The notes below the pieces were generated by a model. That model saw only the letters and a program-made list of their open reading frames with translations. It was not told the origin of the DNA and searched no databases. Of a DNA stretch of 64,000 nucleotides, positions 46,401 to 54,460 are shown piece by piece. Numbering within the stretch: position 1 is the stretch's first letter; each line of letters starts with the position of its first letter. The stretch covers positions 6,559,001 through 6,623,000 of the forward strand of contig WPIO01000006.1 of assembly GCA_009760855.2 (NCBI GenBank), in the 5' to 3' direction. The position numbers and the translations under genes were made by a program. This DNA comes from Cristatella mucedo. Its lineage: Eukaryota > Bryozoa > Phylactolaemata > Cristatellidae.

Positions 46401-48076
46401 ATTAGAAGAGTAAGAGCTGTAATTTCCGGTGACAGATTTTAATGACCTACATGGGCAGATGGATCCAAAAAAACTGGGATAATCGTGGCACTTTCAGAAG
46501 CTATCCAAATAAATGGCAATACGACTTGAGTATATATGAAACAGAGGCAAAGATGAAAATGCCCAGCTCTGGCACCACGACTGCCATTTCAGAGACTATA
46601 GTGACACAACATGGTTTCAGCCACGCGGTTGTCAGCAACTAGATTGATCTATTCAGTGACCGAATTAACCTTATTCGAATATAAGCAAGGATCCAGGCAC
46701 AAAGTACACCTTCCTCGATGAAGGCTTCTTTCTTCGTAATATCTTGGCCTTGACATCTGATCTTGCATCTTTGTGTTAAGAATTTCATTCCAGTCCAATA
46801 GGTTCGAGCATCGAAGAAAAATAATTTAACTGCTACTCCAGTAATGAGACTTTGGGAAGATTATCTGAGGATACAATTCAAGAATTATTTCGAAGCCTAC
46901 ACCTTCCTTGATATAACCACGGTTTTCAGACGACTGAATCAAGTGGCTGAGAGTTCAACTTGCTTACAACCTCCGTATGCCAACTGCATGCCTAGCAGTA
47001 GAGTCTATCTCAGCCTATATGCAATTGCTACCACCATCGCCAGGTGATTAACAATTAAATAGATTCGGCAGCGTCACCAGGTCACAAAAATAGAAAGATC
47101 AAGGTTGTTATACCGGGAAAAAGGTGGGTGATACCATTCGATCGCAGGCGTTCTTGCAGCATCGGGCACAGGTCGACCACAGAGCCCAGATCAGCCTTTT
47201 CATTGTGGATGTCAGCTTTTATCACGCTTGGCTTGGCAAGCCAAGCAGGAAGGGCACGATGGACCTAAAACGGGAGACCAACACGAACATGCGAATATGC
47301 AAAGCGATTTGTCTGTAGGATTCTCTAAGAGCACACGATCCTTTCAGGAAAGCCTCTGCACATTATTCACTGCTCAGTGACAAACAAAAAGTGTGAAAGT
47401 AAAGGTAACCTTCAGTTTTCCTTTTCGTCTCTGGTCTTCCAGTACTGTGAAGCCGGTAGTGTCCTGATGATGCCCTCCGTTGACGACATTCAAATGTTCA
47501 CTGCTTTCAGCCATAGCACGAGAGTCAATTCCGACAGGTGTGGCATCGTCTGGTTCATCATTGGCACACGGTTCCTCTGCCGGCTCTCCTGAGACAGTAG
47601 TGCTGCCAGAATGCTCAACAGCAGTTGGGCTCGTAGCAACACTCGAATCCACCTCTTGCGCAGCAGAGGTATGTTTCCGACGGCGCTTAGGGCCCTGAAG
47701 AACAAAGAGGTGTCATAAAAAGGGGCGTTTCAGTTCAGTAATGCAGCAGTCTATACCGTCGTCAGGAGTCACGGGAAGGCAACCAAGTGCACTGATGTCT
47801 ACAAACCGGTGTGCCAATTGATTACACGTCACACTTTGGCTCAGCCCAGCCTCAATGTCCAAGGTATATCAATATCAAGCAGCAACGAAAAACTATTGGT
47901 ATTTCTTATATTATGCGATGGCTTACCGGGCTTGATGCAGCAGCAGAAGCATCTGCTGTGCGGCGGCCATTTGGTACATTAGAATCGACGACCGTGCAGC
48001 CAGACGGATCTGCTACGTCAATTGCACTAGCATTGCTTGACTTTTGAGTTTCGCTTGCTCTAAATTTCCTCTTCAT
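22776..48076 (-). CDS. DDX51: DDX51-type DEAD-box ATP-dependent RNA helicase (14 exons, complete)
   Basis: Nucleolar RNA helicase of the DDX51/Dbp6 family, known for a role in pre-60S ribosome assembly and 28S 3' end maturation. Exons in transcript order are 48076-47927, 47694-47410, 47264-47114, 44212-44067, 42050-41934, 41578-41517, 41329-41215, 41093-40989, 38446-38329, 28805-28738, 28472-28357, 28033-27914, 27785-27620 and 22913-22776. All phases join, giving 618 codons plus TAG. Motifs by approximate residue: Q motif FPVQ 194-197, Walker A APTGSGKT 228-235, Ia PVRDL 261-265, Ib TPGR 320-323, DEAD 345-348, SAT 384-386, LCFTNS 467-472, SDAMARGMD 522-530, HRVGRTAR 551-558. The [12 protein letters not shown]-like segment before Walker A and the short C-terminal tail mark DDX51 rather than other DEAD-box families. 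The length is close to the human protein (about 666). Confidence 0.95.
23176..23322 (+). mobile_element. SINE-A
   Basis: Contains tttggtctagcggttaagg (A-box region), ggtcgtgggctcgagcccc (B box) and the hairpin gaagcgcctgaatagagatt, ending in (TA)n. Confidence 0.85.
23575..24020 (-). mobile_element. LINE-1 family 3' end
   Basis: Matches the 3' UTR and C-terminal region of the 58.7-61.6 kb copy. It includes the repeated TGCATGCTG-type motifs and the segment encoding the [11 protein letters not shown]-like tail. It reads in the minus orientation. Confidence 0.72.
25540..26980 (-). mobile_element. LINE-1 family, 5'-truncated copy
   Basis: Minus-strand RT remnants [10 protein letters not shown] (about 26790), [27 protein letters not shown] (about 26230) and HHCKNSCAC. 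It is followed by the family's 3' UTR and a diverged hairpin (caaaatctctcccagac at about 25560). Many stops. Confidence 0.8.
27211..27344 (-). mobile_element. SINE-A
   Basis: Reverse copy: hairpin at 27230-27265, gctcgagcccacgacctc (B box) and ccactgggccaaacca (A-box region). Confidence 0.83.
27620..27785 (-). CDS. DDX51: DDX51 exon 13 (motifs V and VI)
   Basis: 166 bp. Acceptor GCGTTGCAG, donor AAACAG/GTAAAA, phase 0. Encodes [15 protein letters not shown] and [17 protein letters not shown], the catalytic arginine-finger motifs of the C-terminal RecA domain, all intact. Confidence 0.98.
27914..28033 (-). CDS. DDX51: DDX51 exon 12
   Basis: 120 bp. Acceptor TATGCGCAG, donor AACAT/GTGAGT, end phase 2. 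Encodes [19 protein letters not shown] and [14 protein letters not shown], the region between motifs IV and V. Confidence 0.95.
28357..28472 (-). CDS. DDX51: DDX51 exon 11 (motif IV)
   Basis: 116 bp. Acceptor CCTGCTTAG, donor TGGCG/GTACGT, end phase 2. Encodes [18 protein letters not shown] and [10 protein letters not shown], the start of the second RecA-like domain. Confidence 0.96.
28738..28805 (-). CDS. DDX51: DDX51 exon 10 (68 bp)
   Basis: Acceptor TGCTCTGCAG, donor CTGGCT/GTAAGT. Encodes [19 protein letters not shown], which aligns with the acidic linker and GKY segment before motif IV in DDX51. A second possible acceptor (GATTTGAAG) inside the exon keeps the frame but lacks a pyrimidine tract, so I prefer the upstream one. 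Confidence 0.85.
29641..29670. repeat. (CT)n microsatellite
   Basis: 30 bp of TC repeats. Confidence 0.9.
29955..30116 (-). mobile_element. SINE-A
   Basis: Reverse copy with hairpin (agaggacttaatctct), a diverged B box (ctctagcccacgacctcgg) and the head aactgggccaaacca. Slightly longer between the two boxes than other copies. Confidence 0.8.
30683..30785 (-). mobile_element. Hairpin-tail insertion (LINE-1 3' end)
   Basis: A long (AAT)n tail, then gcacttgataaagcgccctc and the complete hairpin, ending acatttgctgc. Confidence 0.78.
31409..31492. repeat. (CA)n microsatellite
   Basis: About 84 bp of CA with a few changes, in DDX51 intron 9. Confidence 0.93.
32970..33136 (+). mobile_element. SINE-B
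   Basis: tgatggctcactaggcatga head, palindrome at 33002-33023, gggttcgaatcctg B box, 3' end ctgttaaatcagctagtc. Confidence 0.84.
34183..34250 (-). mobile_element. SINE-A / LINE-1 hairpin tail fragment
   Basis: (TAA)n, then tatatagcaccctcagagaac and aaatctctatttaagcacta. A 3' end only. Confidence 0.65.
34390..36990 (+). mobile_element. LINE-2 family (L2/CR1-like non-LTR), long broken copy
   Basis: Plus-strand remnants: [13 protein letters not shown] (34820), NYHPVSVLP (35485), [20 protein letters not shown] (35690), [16 protein letters not shown] at 35870 followed by a stop where the Q of QGS is expected, YADDTQLY (35959-35982) and [10 protein letters not shown]. The tail follows at 36430-36720 ([38 protein letters not shown]). 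A SINE-B dimer interrupts it at 35047-35403. Stops and shifts make it inactive. Confidence 0.88.
35041..35409 (+). mobile_element. SINE-B head-to-tail dimer nested in LINE-2
   Basis: Two full SINE-B units (about 35047-35212 and 35224-35403) lie head to tail with only a few bases between. Both carry the palindrome and B box. ATGCTT occurs at 35041-35046 and again at 35404-35409, so the pair may have inserted as one unit with a short target-site duplication. The LINE frame resumes on both sides. Confidence 0.83.
37130..37550 (-). mobile_element. LINE-1 family 3' end
   Basis: Contains the hairpin (agagaacaaaatctct near 37140-37160), the GTGTCAGCA-type 3' UTR repeats and the C-terminal coding tail on the minus strand. 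Decayed. Confidence 0.72.
38329..38446 (-). CDS. DDX51: DDX51 exon 9 (SAT motif)
   Basis: 118 bp. Acceptor AATTTTGTAG, donor AAAAAG/GTAAAA, end phase 1. Encodes [20 protein letters not shown], with motif III SAT, then an LFQPKLYTS segment typical of DDX51. Confidence 0.96.
39480..39850 (-). mobile_element. LINE-2 family 3' end
   Basis: Same 3' UTR as the 11.2 and 36.9 kb copies (the GTTACAGATGGAGC-like terminus lies at about 39481) with the coding tail upstream. Decayed. Confidence 0.75.
39850..39890. repeat. (AG)n microsatellite
   Basis: About 40 bp of AG with one interruption, at the edge of a LINE-2 copy. Confidence 0.9.
40364..40432 (+). mobile_element. SINE-B remnant with inverted repeat
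   Basis: Only the half palindrome and B box survive (ccgaggtcgtgggttcgagt). They are followed by arms CCTGCAGTAGGCA and TGCCTACTGCAGG. Confidence 0.6.
40989..41093 (-). CDS. DDX51: DDX51 exon 8 (DEAD box)
   Basis: 35 codons, phase 0 at both ends. Acceptor CTTTTGCTTAG; encodes [20 protein letters not shown]. It contains DEAD, the Walker B / motif II. The donor ACT/GTAACA is a poor match, so the last few codons are less certain. The protein here is about 25 residues shorter than human DDX51 before the SAT motif. Confidence 0.92.
41215..41329 (-). CDS. DDX51: DDX51 exon 7 (motif Ib)
   Basis: 115 bp. Acceptor GTCTTTGCAG, donor TTTTTG/GTAAGT, end phase 0. Encodes [17 protein letters not shown] and [10 protein letters not shown], including TPGR. 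Confidence 0.97.
41517..41578 (-). CDS. DDX51: DDX51 exon 6 (62 bp)
   Basis: Short exon. Acceptor CTCTTTGCAG, donor CGTAG/GTAAGT, end phase 2. Encodes [20 protein letters not shown], matching the VTGQKSLAKEQxxLV segment of DDX51. Confidence 0.94.
41934..42050 (-). CDS. DDX51: DDX51 exon 5 (motif Ia)
   Basis: 39 codons, phase 0 at both ends. Acceptor TTATTACAG, donor TTGCGG/GTGAGT. Encodes [21 protein letters not shown], where PVRDL replaces the more usual PTREL of motif Ia, a change also typical of DDX51-like helicases. Confidence 0.95.
43376..43461. repeat. (GT)n microsatellite
   Basis: About 85 bp of GT with TTG interruptions, in DDX51 intron 4. Confidence 0.93.
43786..43935 (+). mobile_element. 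SINE-A, best-preserved copy (tRNA-derived SINE)
   Basis: A-box-like TGGCCCAGTGGTTAAGG-type head (here tatggcccagtggctaagg), B-box-like GGGCTCGAGCCC, then CATATGTGAAGCGCCTGAATAGAG and the hairpin ending GGGCGCTATA. The head resembles Pol III internal promoters; the 3' end resembles the LINE-1 hairpin. Confidence 0.85.
44067..44212 (-). CDS. DDX51: DDX51 exon 4 (Walker A)
   Basis: 146 bp. Acceptor CTTGTAG, donor GTTCAG/GTAAGA. Encodes [27 protein letters not shown] and [17 protein letters not shown], that is the rest of the Q motif and the ATP-binding P-loop. Confidence 0.97.
44660..45560 (+). mobile_element. LINE-1 family, 3' fragment
   Basis: Plus-strand RT thumb sequence [20 protein letters not shown] and [14 protein letters not shown] at 44740-44840, decayed downstream sequence, then a hairpin tail (agagatttggttctct) and (ATT)n at 45470-45575. 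Confidence 0.72.
45962..46112 (-). mobile_element. SINE-B, diverged
   Basis: agcttattcaacagcttcat, ccgccaccgcactttcggca, cttgaacccacgacctgagt and gggctacgac in reverse sense; tail, B box and head can all be followed. Confidence 0.7.
47114..47264 (-). CDS. DDX51: DDX51 exon 3 (upstream of Q motif)
   Basis: 151 bp. Acceptor CGTTTTAG; encodes [12 protein letters not shown], then a D/E-containing stretch and [15 protein letters not shown]. This is the conserved LPxWLAxP segment and the start of the Q motif in DDX51. Donor TTTCCCG/GTATAA, phase 1. Confidence 0.93.
47410..47694 (-). CDS. DDX51: DDX51 exon 2
   Basis: 95 codons, phase 0 at both ends. Acceptor TTCTTCAG before GGCCCTAAG; it opens GPKRRRKH (basic) then becomes acidic S/T/E-rich, ending [14 protein letters not shown], which resembles the conserved region before the helicase core. 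The donor CTGAAG/GTTACC is weak, but the frame and homology to exon 3 support it. Confidence 0.82.
47927..48076 (-). CDS. DDX51: DDX51 exon 1
   Basis: 50 codons from ATG 48076 ([13 protein letters not shown]) to donor AGCCCG/GTAAGC. The frame is open a few codons upstream of the ATG, but no other ATG occurs there. Polar, lysine-rich start, as expected for a nucleolar protein. Less certain than the helicase-core exons because the N-terminus is not conserved. Confidence 0.75.
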
Positions 48077-49865
48077 AATCCGATCGCAAGTTCTCACTTC
48101 AGCGCTGAGCAGTGCAGGCCTTTCGTAAGATAATCAGCAGGCCTGTACAGTAACCAGACTGGGGTTCTTGGAGTCTGCAAAGCACACGTACTCGAACCGA
48201 ATAATTTAGCATAACCTAAGCACGGAACACCGCGACCGAGGTAGTAAAAACGTACACATCAAGCTCCTAAAGCACGTGCAACTTCACGCATGAAAAGGAA
48301 GGGCCACTATCCGCTATGTCACATTCAACCGCGCGACTCATAACTTCGACTGAGCCAGCCAATGAGAAAGTACACACGAACAAATATATGAAGTCTGTTG
48401 CCTATCGCATTCGCACCGAAGGCCACTAAAGCTTTTGAGTGATCAATAAAACCCTCTCCAGCATGACACCACATACTACTTGCGGCACTGTGGACAGAGT
48501 TACATACATACGCGCGCACACGCGCGCAAGCGCGCGCACACCCACACACATCGCGCACGAGCGCGGGCGGTTCTGGCCACGAATCCCTGACTCGCGACGC
48601 ACTTAATTAGTATTCATTGAAGTAAAATGAAGAACCAGCAAAAGCCAGCTACATCTAGAACTATCTAGATCTCTAGACGTCGCGCAGCATCGGAATAGCA
48701 AGGCGCGTGGCGCTCTGGACAACCTAGTCACCAAAACTACTACGCCGGCAGATGAACGACTAAAAACTAAACAGCAGCCGCTCTAAGTGCCGATGCAATT
48801 AATTGGAATACCTCGAGGTTTTCCGCTGTATTTCGAAAACAAACAGCAAACACGATAAAATCCGGGCTGAGAGTAAACCCTCTCGAAAGCTACCACGCTG
48901 CGACCTTGACCACTGGGGTGTGACGCGAAAATGTATGACCTGGTTCAAGTGGAACCGCGAAATGTCTATCGCGGTTTTCGCGGCGCTCCCATTCGACATT
49001 ATAACGAGTGTTGTGAGTATCCGGATTTTTCAGCATGGAAGAAAGCCAGTACTGTAGGCGGCGAGTGGAAAAAAATATATATACAATATATAAATACTAT
49101 TGTACCCTGGCTGGGTTCGGTTGGCTGGGACCGGACGGCTATAGTGAGGGTTAGGGTCACCGGCTAGGCCGGGGTCAGACCTATGCATTGCCGGATGTGT
49201 GGTGGCGAGAGGTCACCGGGGCTCTTGGGTACGGGAAGTTGGCCAAGTAAGTCGTGGTGTTGGAGGCTCCCGGTCTCGCCGAGTTATGCACCTGGATTCG
49301 TGCAGGCGTGCTCCGGCGATGCTGCCACGCACGCAAGGGAACGAGTACCCAAGGCCCGAGTGGAGCTGGATAGCTAGCTCGTTGTTGACTTGTTTATACC
49401 GCGTTCCCCGTGTAGCGTGTTCGTGACCCCCCCCCCGTGTGTTGGCGTCTTTCGGTGGAAGCTTACGACTGTGGTAGTTGTCGACTCGGACTAGCCAGCA
49501 GTTACTCAGCCAGCCGGGTTTTGGACGGCGTACGCTCGTACTGTTGGACTCGGAGTCGGTACAACGACATGACTGCGGAAGCCGATTGACCCCAACTAAC
49601 ACGTTTGTTCGCGCTTGCTGCGTCATCTTGCACCCCCGTAGTGTACTGTGTATAGGATCCTCCCTGTAGACTTGTTTAGTTCCCTTGTTGTTGTTGGCGC
49701 ATGCGTTATTATAAAGACGTTATTATTTTAAAGACGCATGCGTTATTATTTTAACCTGACGGCCGCTCGTCTTACCCTAGCTCGGCGGCATGGCGAGCGG
49801 CAGCGTGGCCGGAGTATGGCGGGGTTTGGCGGGAAACAGCCTCTGACCCCTGGAGTCCGGTTACA

Positions 49866-49969
<104 letters not shown>

Positions 49970-50537
49970 GTGCCCGGAAAAATTGGCCGGTAAAGAGTTG
50001 CCGCTGAAATGAACGATGTCGAGGGAAGCAGATATCCCAAGTCGAAGTTTACCAGAATATGGGAGAATTCCGAGAGGACAAACAATTCCCTGTCGCTTCC
50101 AGCGTTCCTGGCAGTAGCGGTGTCAAGAGTAATTTATGGAAGTAGTGAGCATGCCAAAGTGGTTCCATAATGGCGACGCTAGAGATATTAGCCGTTCGGG
50201 AATCGCGGCGGTTAGGACATCGTCTTATCTTAATCCAGGGGTCGGCAAATTTTCGGATTACTAGGCAATTCAGGAGGTCGAGGAGGCACACTAAGCCAGA
50301 AGAAACCAGGCCCACTCCTCCGGGCCGCCCGGAGGGAGCGTGGACAGACGAACAAGCAGTCGCAGCAAACGTGCAAATGGGAATTGTAGGGGTAGACATG
50401 TATCATCCCTCCCCGGTCAGCCACTTCGGTTTCACACAAGCGCCCGATATCAGTTCTAAAAATAAACATATGCCGCAGACCACTTGAGCTGCAGCCAGCA
50501 GTAACGAATGGGAATAAAAGCGCGGCGAATACAGAAC

Positions 50538-52683
50538 AGCCTCCCGCTTAAGTACGGACCCGTAAGTAAGTACGCATCCCGGTTAAGTACGCATATTTCC
50601 CCTACAATTCTGGGTTCATGATTTATTTGTTAAACATGTTACGAATCGTCATTTGGTGCAGGTTTTGAAATTTCTTGCGTTTGGCTTTGAGGGAGACCGC
50701 CCGGATCTTGTTCTGAAATGAAATCATTCAAACGATTTCTTCAGATCGTTGGATGTATTATCAGCATCAATTTGAACTTCAGAGCAGAGTAGCTGATCCT
50801 CGATGTCGAGAACCTGCTTAAAAAGGGATTTGAACAACTAAAATACAACTCCACTTTCTAAACCGGCATTAAGATCTTGAAGATTAACGTCGTCATCATC
50901 ATCCATCACACTTTTAAGAATCTTCATCGACTCCAAAACCTCGTCAACATCTTTCGATACCGCAACAGCATATTCTTCGTTGTTCTCGTCATCAACGTGA
51001 ACGAAGTCTTTCAGTTCTGATGAAACGATAGACAAATTCAATGTTTCAACGGCCTTCGCATCTTCAACATTGCTTTTAGTTCTGGTTCTAAAGTCATTAG
51101 TTCGGCCTTGACGAAAGCATTTTTGATCGAGCTTGGCGAAACAGAATCCCAGGCTTCTTTCACATAACTTGCAGCATCGAACAGGTGCACTGGGTTCCCG
51201 TAAAAGACCCCTGCAGCACCTCGTCACAATCTTCGCCCCTGATCTTTCTTTCGACTTTTCGTCTCCTCATCAAGTTCTTAAAAGTCAAGCACATAATTGA
51301 GATACAAATATTTGCATCTCTTTTCAGAGCTGCGATTATTCCCATGTCACAAGGCTGTTTCCAGCTTGTACAATTCGGGGTAAAGAAAGCAATTCGAATA
51401 TTGTCGCGTTCGAAGGCTGCAAAATGTCCAGGAGCATTGTCCATCAGCAATAGAACGCGATGTCCTCGATTTTTCACTTCTGGAAAAAACACCTAGCTGT
51501 ACCACTTCCAACTGGTTCCTACATCCATCCAAGCTTTCGCTTGATTGAAATAAGGAACTGGCCAATGTCGGTCTTTAATACAAGTTGGTCCTTCCTGGGT
51601 TTTCCGATCAAAGCGAAAGGAAGAGTTCCGCTGTGTTGGCGCAAACAATCAGAGAAACTCATTGTTTCGCCTTCTTTTTGCATCTAGCGGTTGAAATATC
51701 CTCGTCTGGCATTAGAAGACTATATTTTGGAAGCAATCGAAAAAACAAACCGGTCTCGTCCATGTTTTAGACAATTTCAGGGTTATCTTGCGAGACCATT
51801 CATTTGCATTTCCCTTTGCAGCAAATGTAAAGCGCCTAGAGAGAGATTGAGTTCTCTGAGGGTGCTTTATCAAGTGCATTATTATTATTATGAAAATCGC
51901 ATAAAGGTTTTCTAAAGCAGCTAAGTATTCCGGATCATTCTTGTTGTCTTCTGCTCCCTATCCGTGAACGAGAATGTCCTGCAATCCACGCCGAACTCTG
52001 AATCGACTTAACCATTGCCAAGATGCCTTAAAAAAATCCGATTCCGGAATCAAGAGGCTGGAAGCAATGCTTTTCGCTTTGGCTAAGGCGAGGGATGGTG
52101 GTACAGGAAGGCTGGCACGACGCGTGCTGTCAATACAGACAACAAGCATGTCCTCAAGCTCCCTAAATCTTCCAACTGACGCTCAACAAGTCTTCTCCTG
52201 AGCCTCTTCAGTCATCAGGGCAGATCGTTCTTGGATCGCTTCACGGCTCTCCTAAATCTTTCGGATGGCGCCTTCACTAACGTCGCACTCCCGCCCTATG
52301 GCCCTTTTACTCGGAGCAGACGCTTTGATTGGCTTCGAGATAATTTCGCAGCGTTAAGACTCATTCAGGCACTTTCCGTTTGGTTTCTTTGACATCGTAG
52401 CAAAATCGAAGCTGTAAAGAACGGGACAGGTTTAAAGAACGAGACAGTTAAATTAAAGGACAAGCAGAAGGCGGAAACAGGGAAATGTGAGGCAGGTCGA
52501 TAGCAAACAACGCACGGATGTTGAATGAATCCGTCAGATTGCACGTCCGCGTCACAAGACACATCGTGCTGCCCGGTTCGGGCAAGCGCTCCGGAAAGTT
52601 CGCGGCATTCCAAAAAGTACGCACCTACCCGCTAAGTATGCACAAACTTCGAAGGTTTAAGTTACGTACTTAAACGGGAGACT
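50538..52683 (-). mobile_element. Tigger/pogo-like DNA transposon, near full length but broken
   Basis: Terminal inverted repeats CTCCCG(C/T)TTAAGTACG lie at 50541 and 52680. On the minus strand, a CENP-B-type HTH segment is at 52149-51958 (KAKSIASSL, FKASWQWLSRFRVRRG). A DDE-type core follows at 51492-51160 (LLMDNAPGH, then NCTSWKQPCDMGIIAALK). An acidic D/E-rich tail is at about 51060-50850. The frame is split by stops and shifts and by a hairpin-tail insertion at 51815-51892, so it cannot make transposase. The TA target duplication is not clear. Confidence 0.88.
51815..51892 (+). mobile_element. Hairpin-tail insertion inside the Tigger element
   Basis: ttgcagcaaatgtaaagcgc, the hairpin, and (ATT)n. 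It splits Tigger sequence that is continuous in the 18-kb copy, so it inserted after that transposon. Confidence 0.82.
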
Positions 52684-52758
52684 ACGCTGTAAATTAGGCC
52701 GGATCCGATAATAAATAACAAAGGAGCATTAGGTCGGAATGGAGTACTAGCTAGGCCA
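52536..52758. repeat. 223-bp perfect direct duplication, copy 1
   Basis: Identical, as read by eye, to 53988-54210 (offset 1452). It spans the right end of the Tigger element plus about 75 bp of flank beyond its terminal repeat. Confidence 0.9.
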
Positions 52759-52933
52759 TATCTGGCCTAAAGGCCGGAGTTTTCGGACCTGACCTTACCC
52801 CCTTAATCAATGAATAGGAGGCATGCAAGTAAAAAATGGAAAGAGGTTGATTCAGTCATGATTTAGCTTTCAAGCTAGCATGTTGAATATCAGGGCCACC
52901 GGTGTGTATAGGTGCGCCTGCATGCGTGAGGAA

Positions 52934-53030
52934 TTGAAACGGCGTCAATGTAAAGCGCCTAGAGAGAGAGAGATTAAGTTCTCTGAGGGCGCTTTATCAA
53001 GTGCATTATTATTATTATTATTGAAACGGC
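52934..53030 (+). mobile_element. Hairpin-tail insertion with perfect 10-bp target-site duplication
   Basis: Insert 52944-53020 holds the hairpin and (ATT)n. It is flanked by TTGAAACGGC at 52934-52943 and again at 53021-53030. The duplication shows that an insert with only the last ~75 bp of the element was integrated in one event. Confidence 0.85.
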
Positions 53031-53149
53031 TTTCCTTCATCCCCGATCGGCCGTCTGCTGTCGCCGGAAAACGTGTGTGCATTCGGGCCGGTGAATTCGA
53101 CTAGTTAGCCGTGCCGAGAGACCCCAACACAAGCAGCATTTGACACACG

Positions 53150-53420
53150 TCTGCAATTGTTAGCACCGATGCGAGTTCAACATGTTTGCACCTATGCCTT
53201 TATGTGCTTATGCATGCTGTCACGGTTGCATGCTTCCACTAACCACACTTGCACGCTTACCCTGTGCATGTCACCTCTAACCATGTTATGCATGTTGTTT
53301 ATCAAGCACGATACGACTCACCATTCGATCGTGTTTCCTTTGCAGCAAATGTAAAGGGGCTAGAAAGAGATTGAGTTCTATGGCGGCGCTTTGTCAAGTG
53401 TATAATTATTATGCGAAGGA
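53150..53420 (+). mobile_element. LINE-1 family 3' UTR copy with hairpin
   Basis: Repeated TGCATGCTGTCAC-like and GTGCATGTCACCTCTAACC-like units, then TTCGATCGTG, TTTGCAGCAAATG and the hairpin, ending (ATT)n. The order matches the 3' end of the 58.7-61.6 kb LINE. Confidence 0.8.
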
Positions 53421-53987
53421 AAGCCTTGTTTATTTCTGAGCATTTCGCAGAAGGAACAGCTAATAAGTCAGAGAGCACCGTCGGAGGGACTAGTTGGCAC
53501 AAAGCCGTTGTGGTTTTTAACGTCCAAGGCAGAAAGTAAAGGCCAGCAGCGTATCGAGCGCCGTGCATAGCACACGACCGACCCAAGGACGCCTTCGAGG
53601 CCGAGTGGCCTGCACGACCAGACGCAGTGGCAGACGACACGTCCGCCCTCGCGGCGGCGGAAACAATTGGCGCCTAGAGCCGGAGCATCCGTCGCCGATT
53701 CGTCGGCGTACGGAGCGTCCGGCGCCGATGAGTCTGGGAAGGAATCGTCCACGAACATTCCGAATGATGCCGTTTTACAATGGATCGTGCTGCGCTATGC
53801 GAACCATTGGCTCGTCGACATGCTTAACTTCCATCGAACCGATCAGCAACGCTGTAGTTTGGATTAACGTTGCACGCAGCACGGAACGCCAGCCGACGAG
53901 CAGCACCACCAGTTTATTCCACTAGGCACGGAGCAGGGGGAAGGACAAATCTCTTCGAACCTCTCGCCCACAGGAGACCCGCACCCG

Positions 53988-54210
53988 AGATTGCACGTCC
54001 GCGTCACAAGACACATCGTGCTGCCCGGTTCGGGCAAGCGCTCCGGAAAGTTCGCGGCATTCCAAAAAGTACGCACCTACCCGCTAAGTATGCACAAACT
54101 TCGAAGGTTTAAGTTACGTACTTAAACGGGAGACTACGCTGTAAATTAGGCCGGATCCGATAATAAATAACAAAGGAGCATTAGGTCGGAATGGAGTACT
54201 AGCTAGGCCA
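53988..54210. repeat. 223-bp perfect direct duplication, copy 2
   Basis: Second copy of 52536-52758. No Tigger body precedes it; the sequence to its left is unrelated. It lies about 165 bp before the first recognised PCNP exon. Confidence 0.9.
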
Positions 54211-54375
54211 ACTCCCGGTCTCAACAATCGCTAATAACACGTTACCACTGCATACCACGTATAGTTTCACAGCACGCTCGTACAACGATCAGGGGCAGTG
54301 CCATCAATTACACGGAACCACAAACGCGTTGCGCCACACCATCCCTACGGCGTCCGCCGCTGTCTAAAGTGACAG

Positions 54376-54460
54376 GCTTTCTGCCGGTGCGATATGTTTA
54401 TCTGAAATTGGCCAGACAAAAAGTAAAGCTGTCGCTCAGGCATTTAACTCTGACGAAGCG
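54376..54460 (+). CDS. PCNP: PCNP antepenultimate exon
   Basis: 85 bp ending GACGAAGCG/GTAAGG, phase 0. Encodes [17 protein letters not shown] and [11 protein letters not shown]. The AVAxAFN element matches SVAAAFN of PCNP. Acceptor AAGTGACAG is proposed; an alternative in-frame acceptor GGCCAG at 54415 would shorten it to 45 bp. Confidence 0.68.

Larger units (their letters stand above)
44213..47113 (-). other. DDX51 intron 3
   Basis: 2.9-kb intron holding a plus-strand LINE-1 fragment (44660-45560) and a diverged SINE-B (45962-46112). I recognise nothing in 46120-47100. Confidence 0.7.

Noticed and set aside
53468-53925. GC-rich open frames on both strands (96 and 120 codons)
   Set aside because: No recognisable domain, and neither frame matches PCNP or another family; could be a promoter CpG region.
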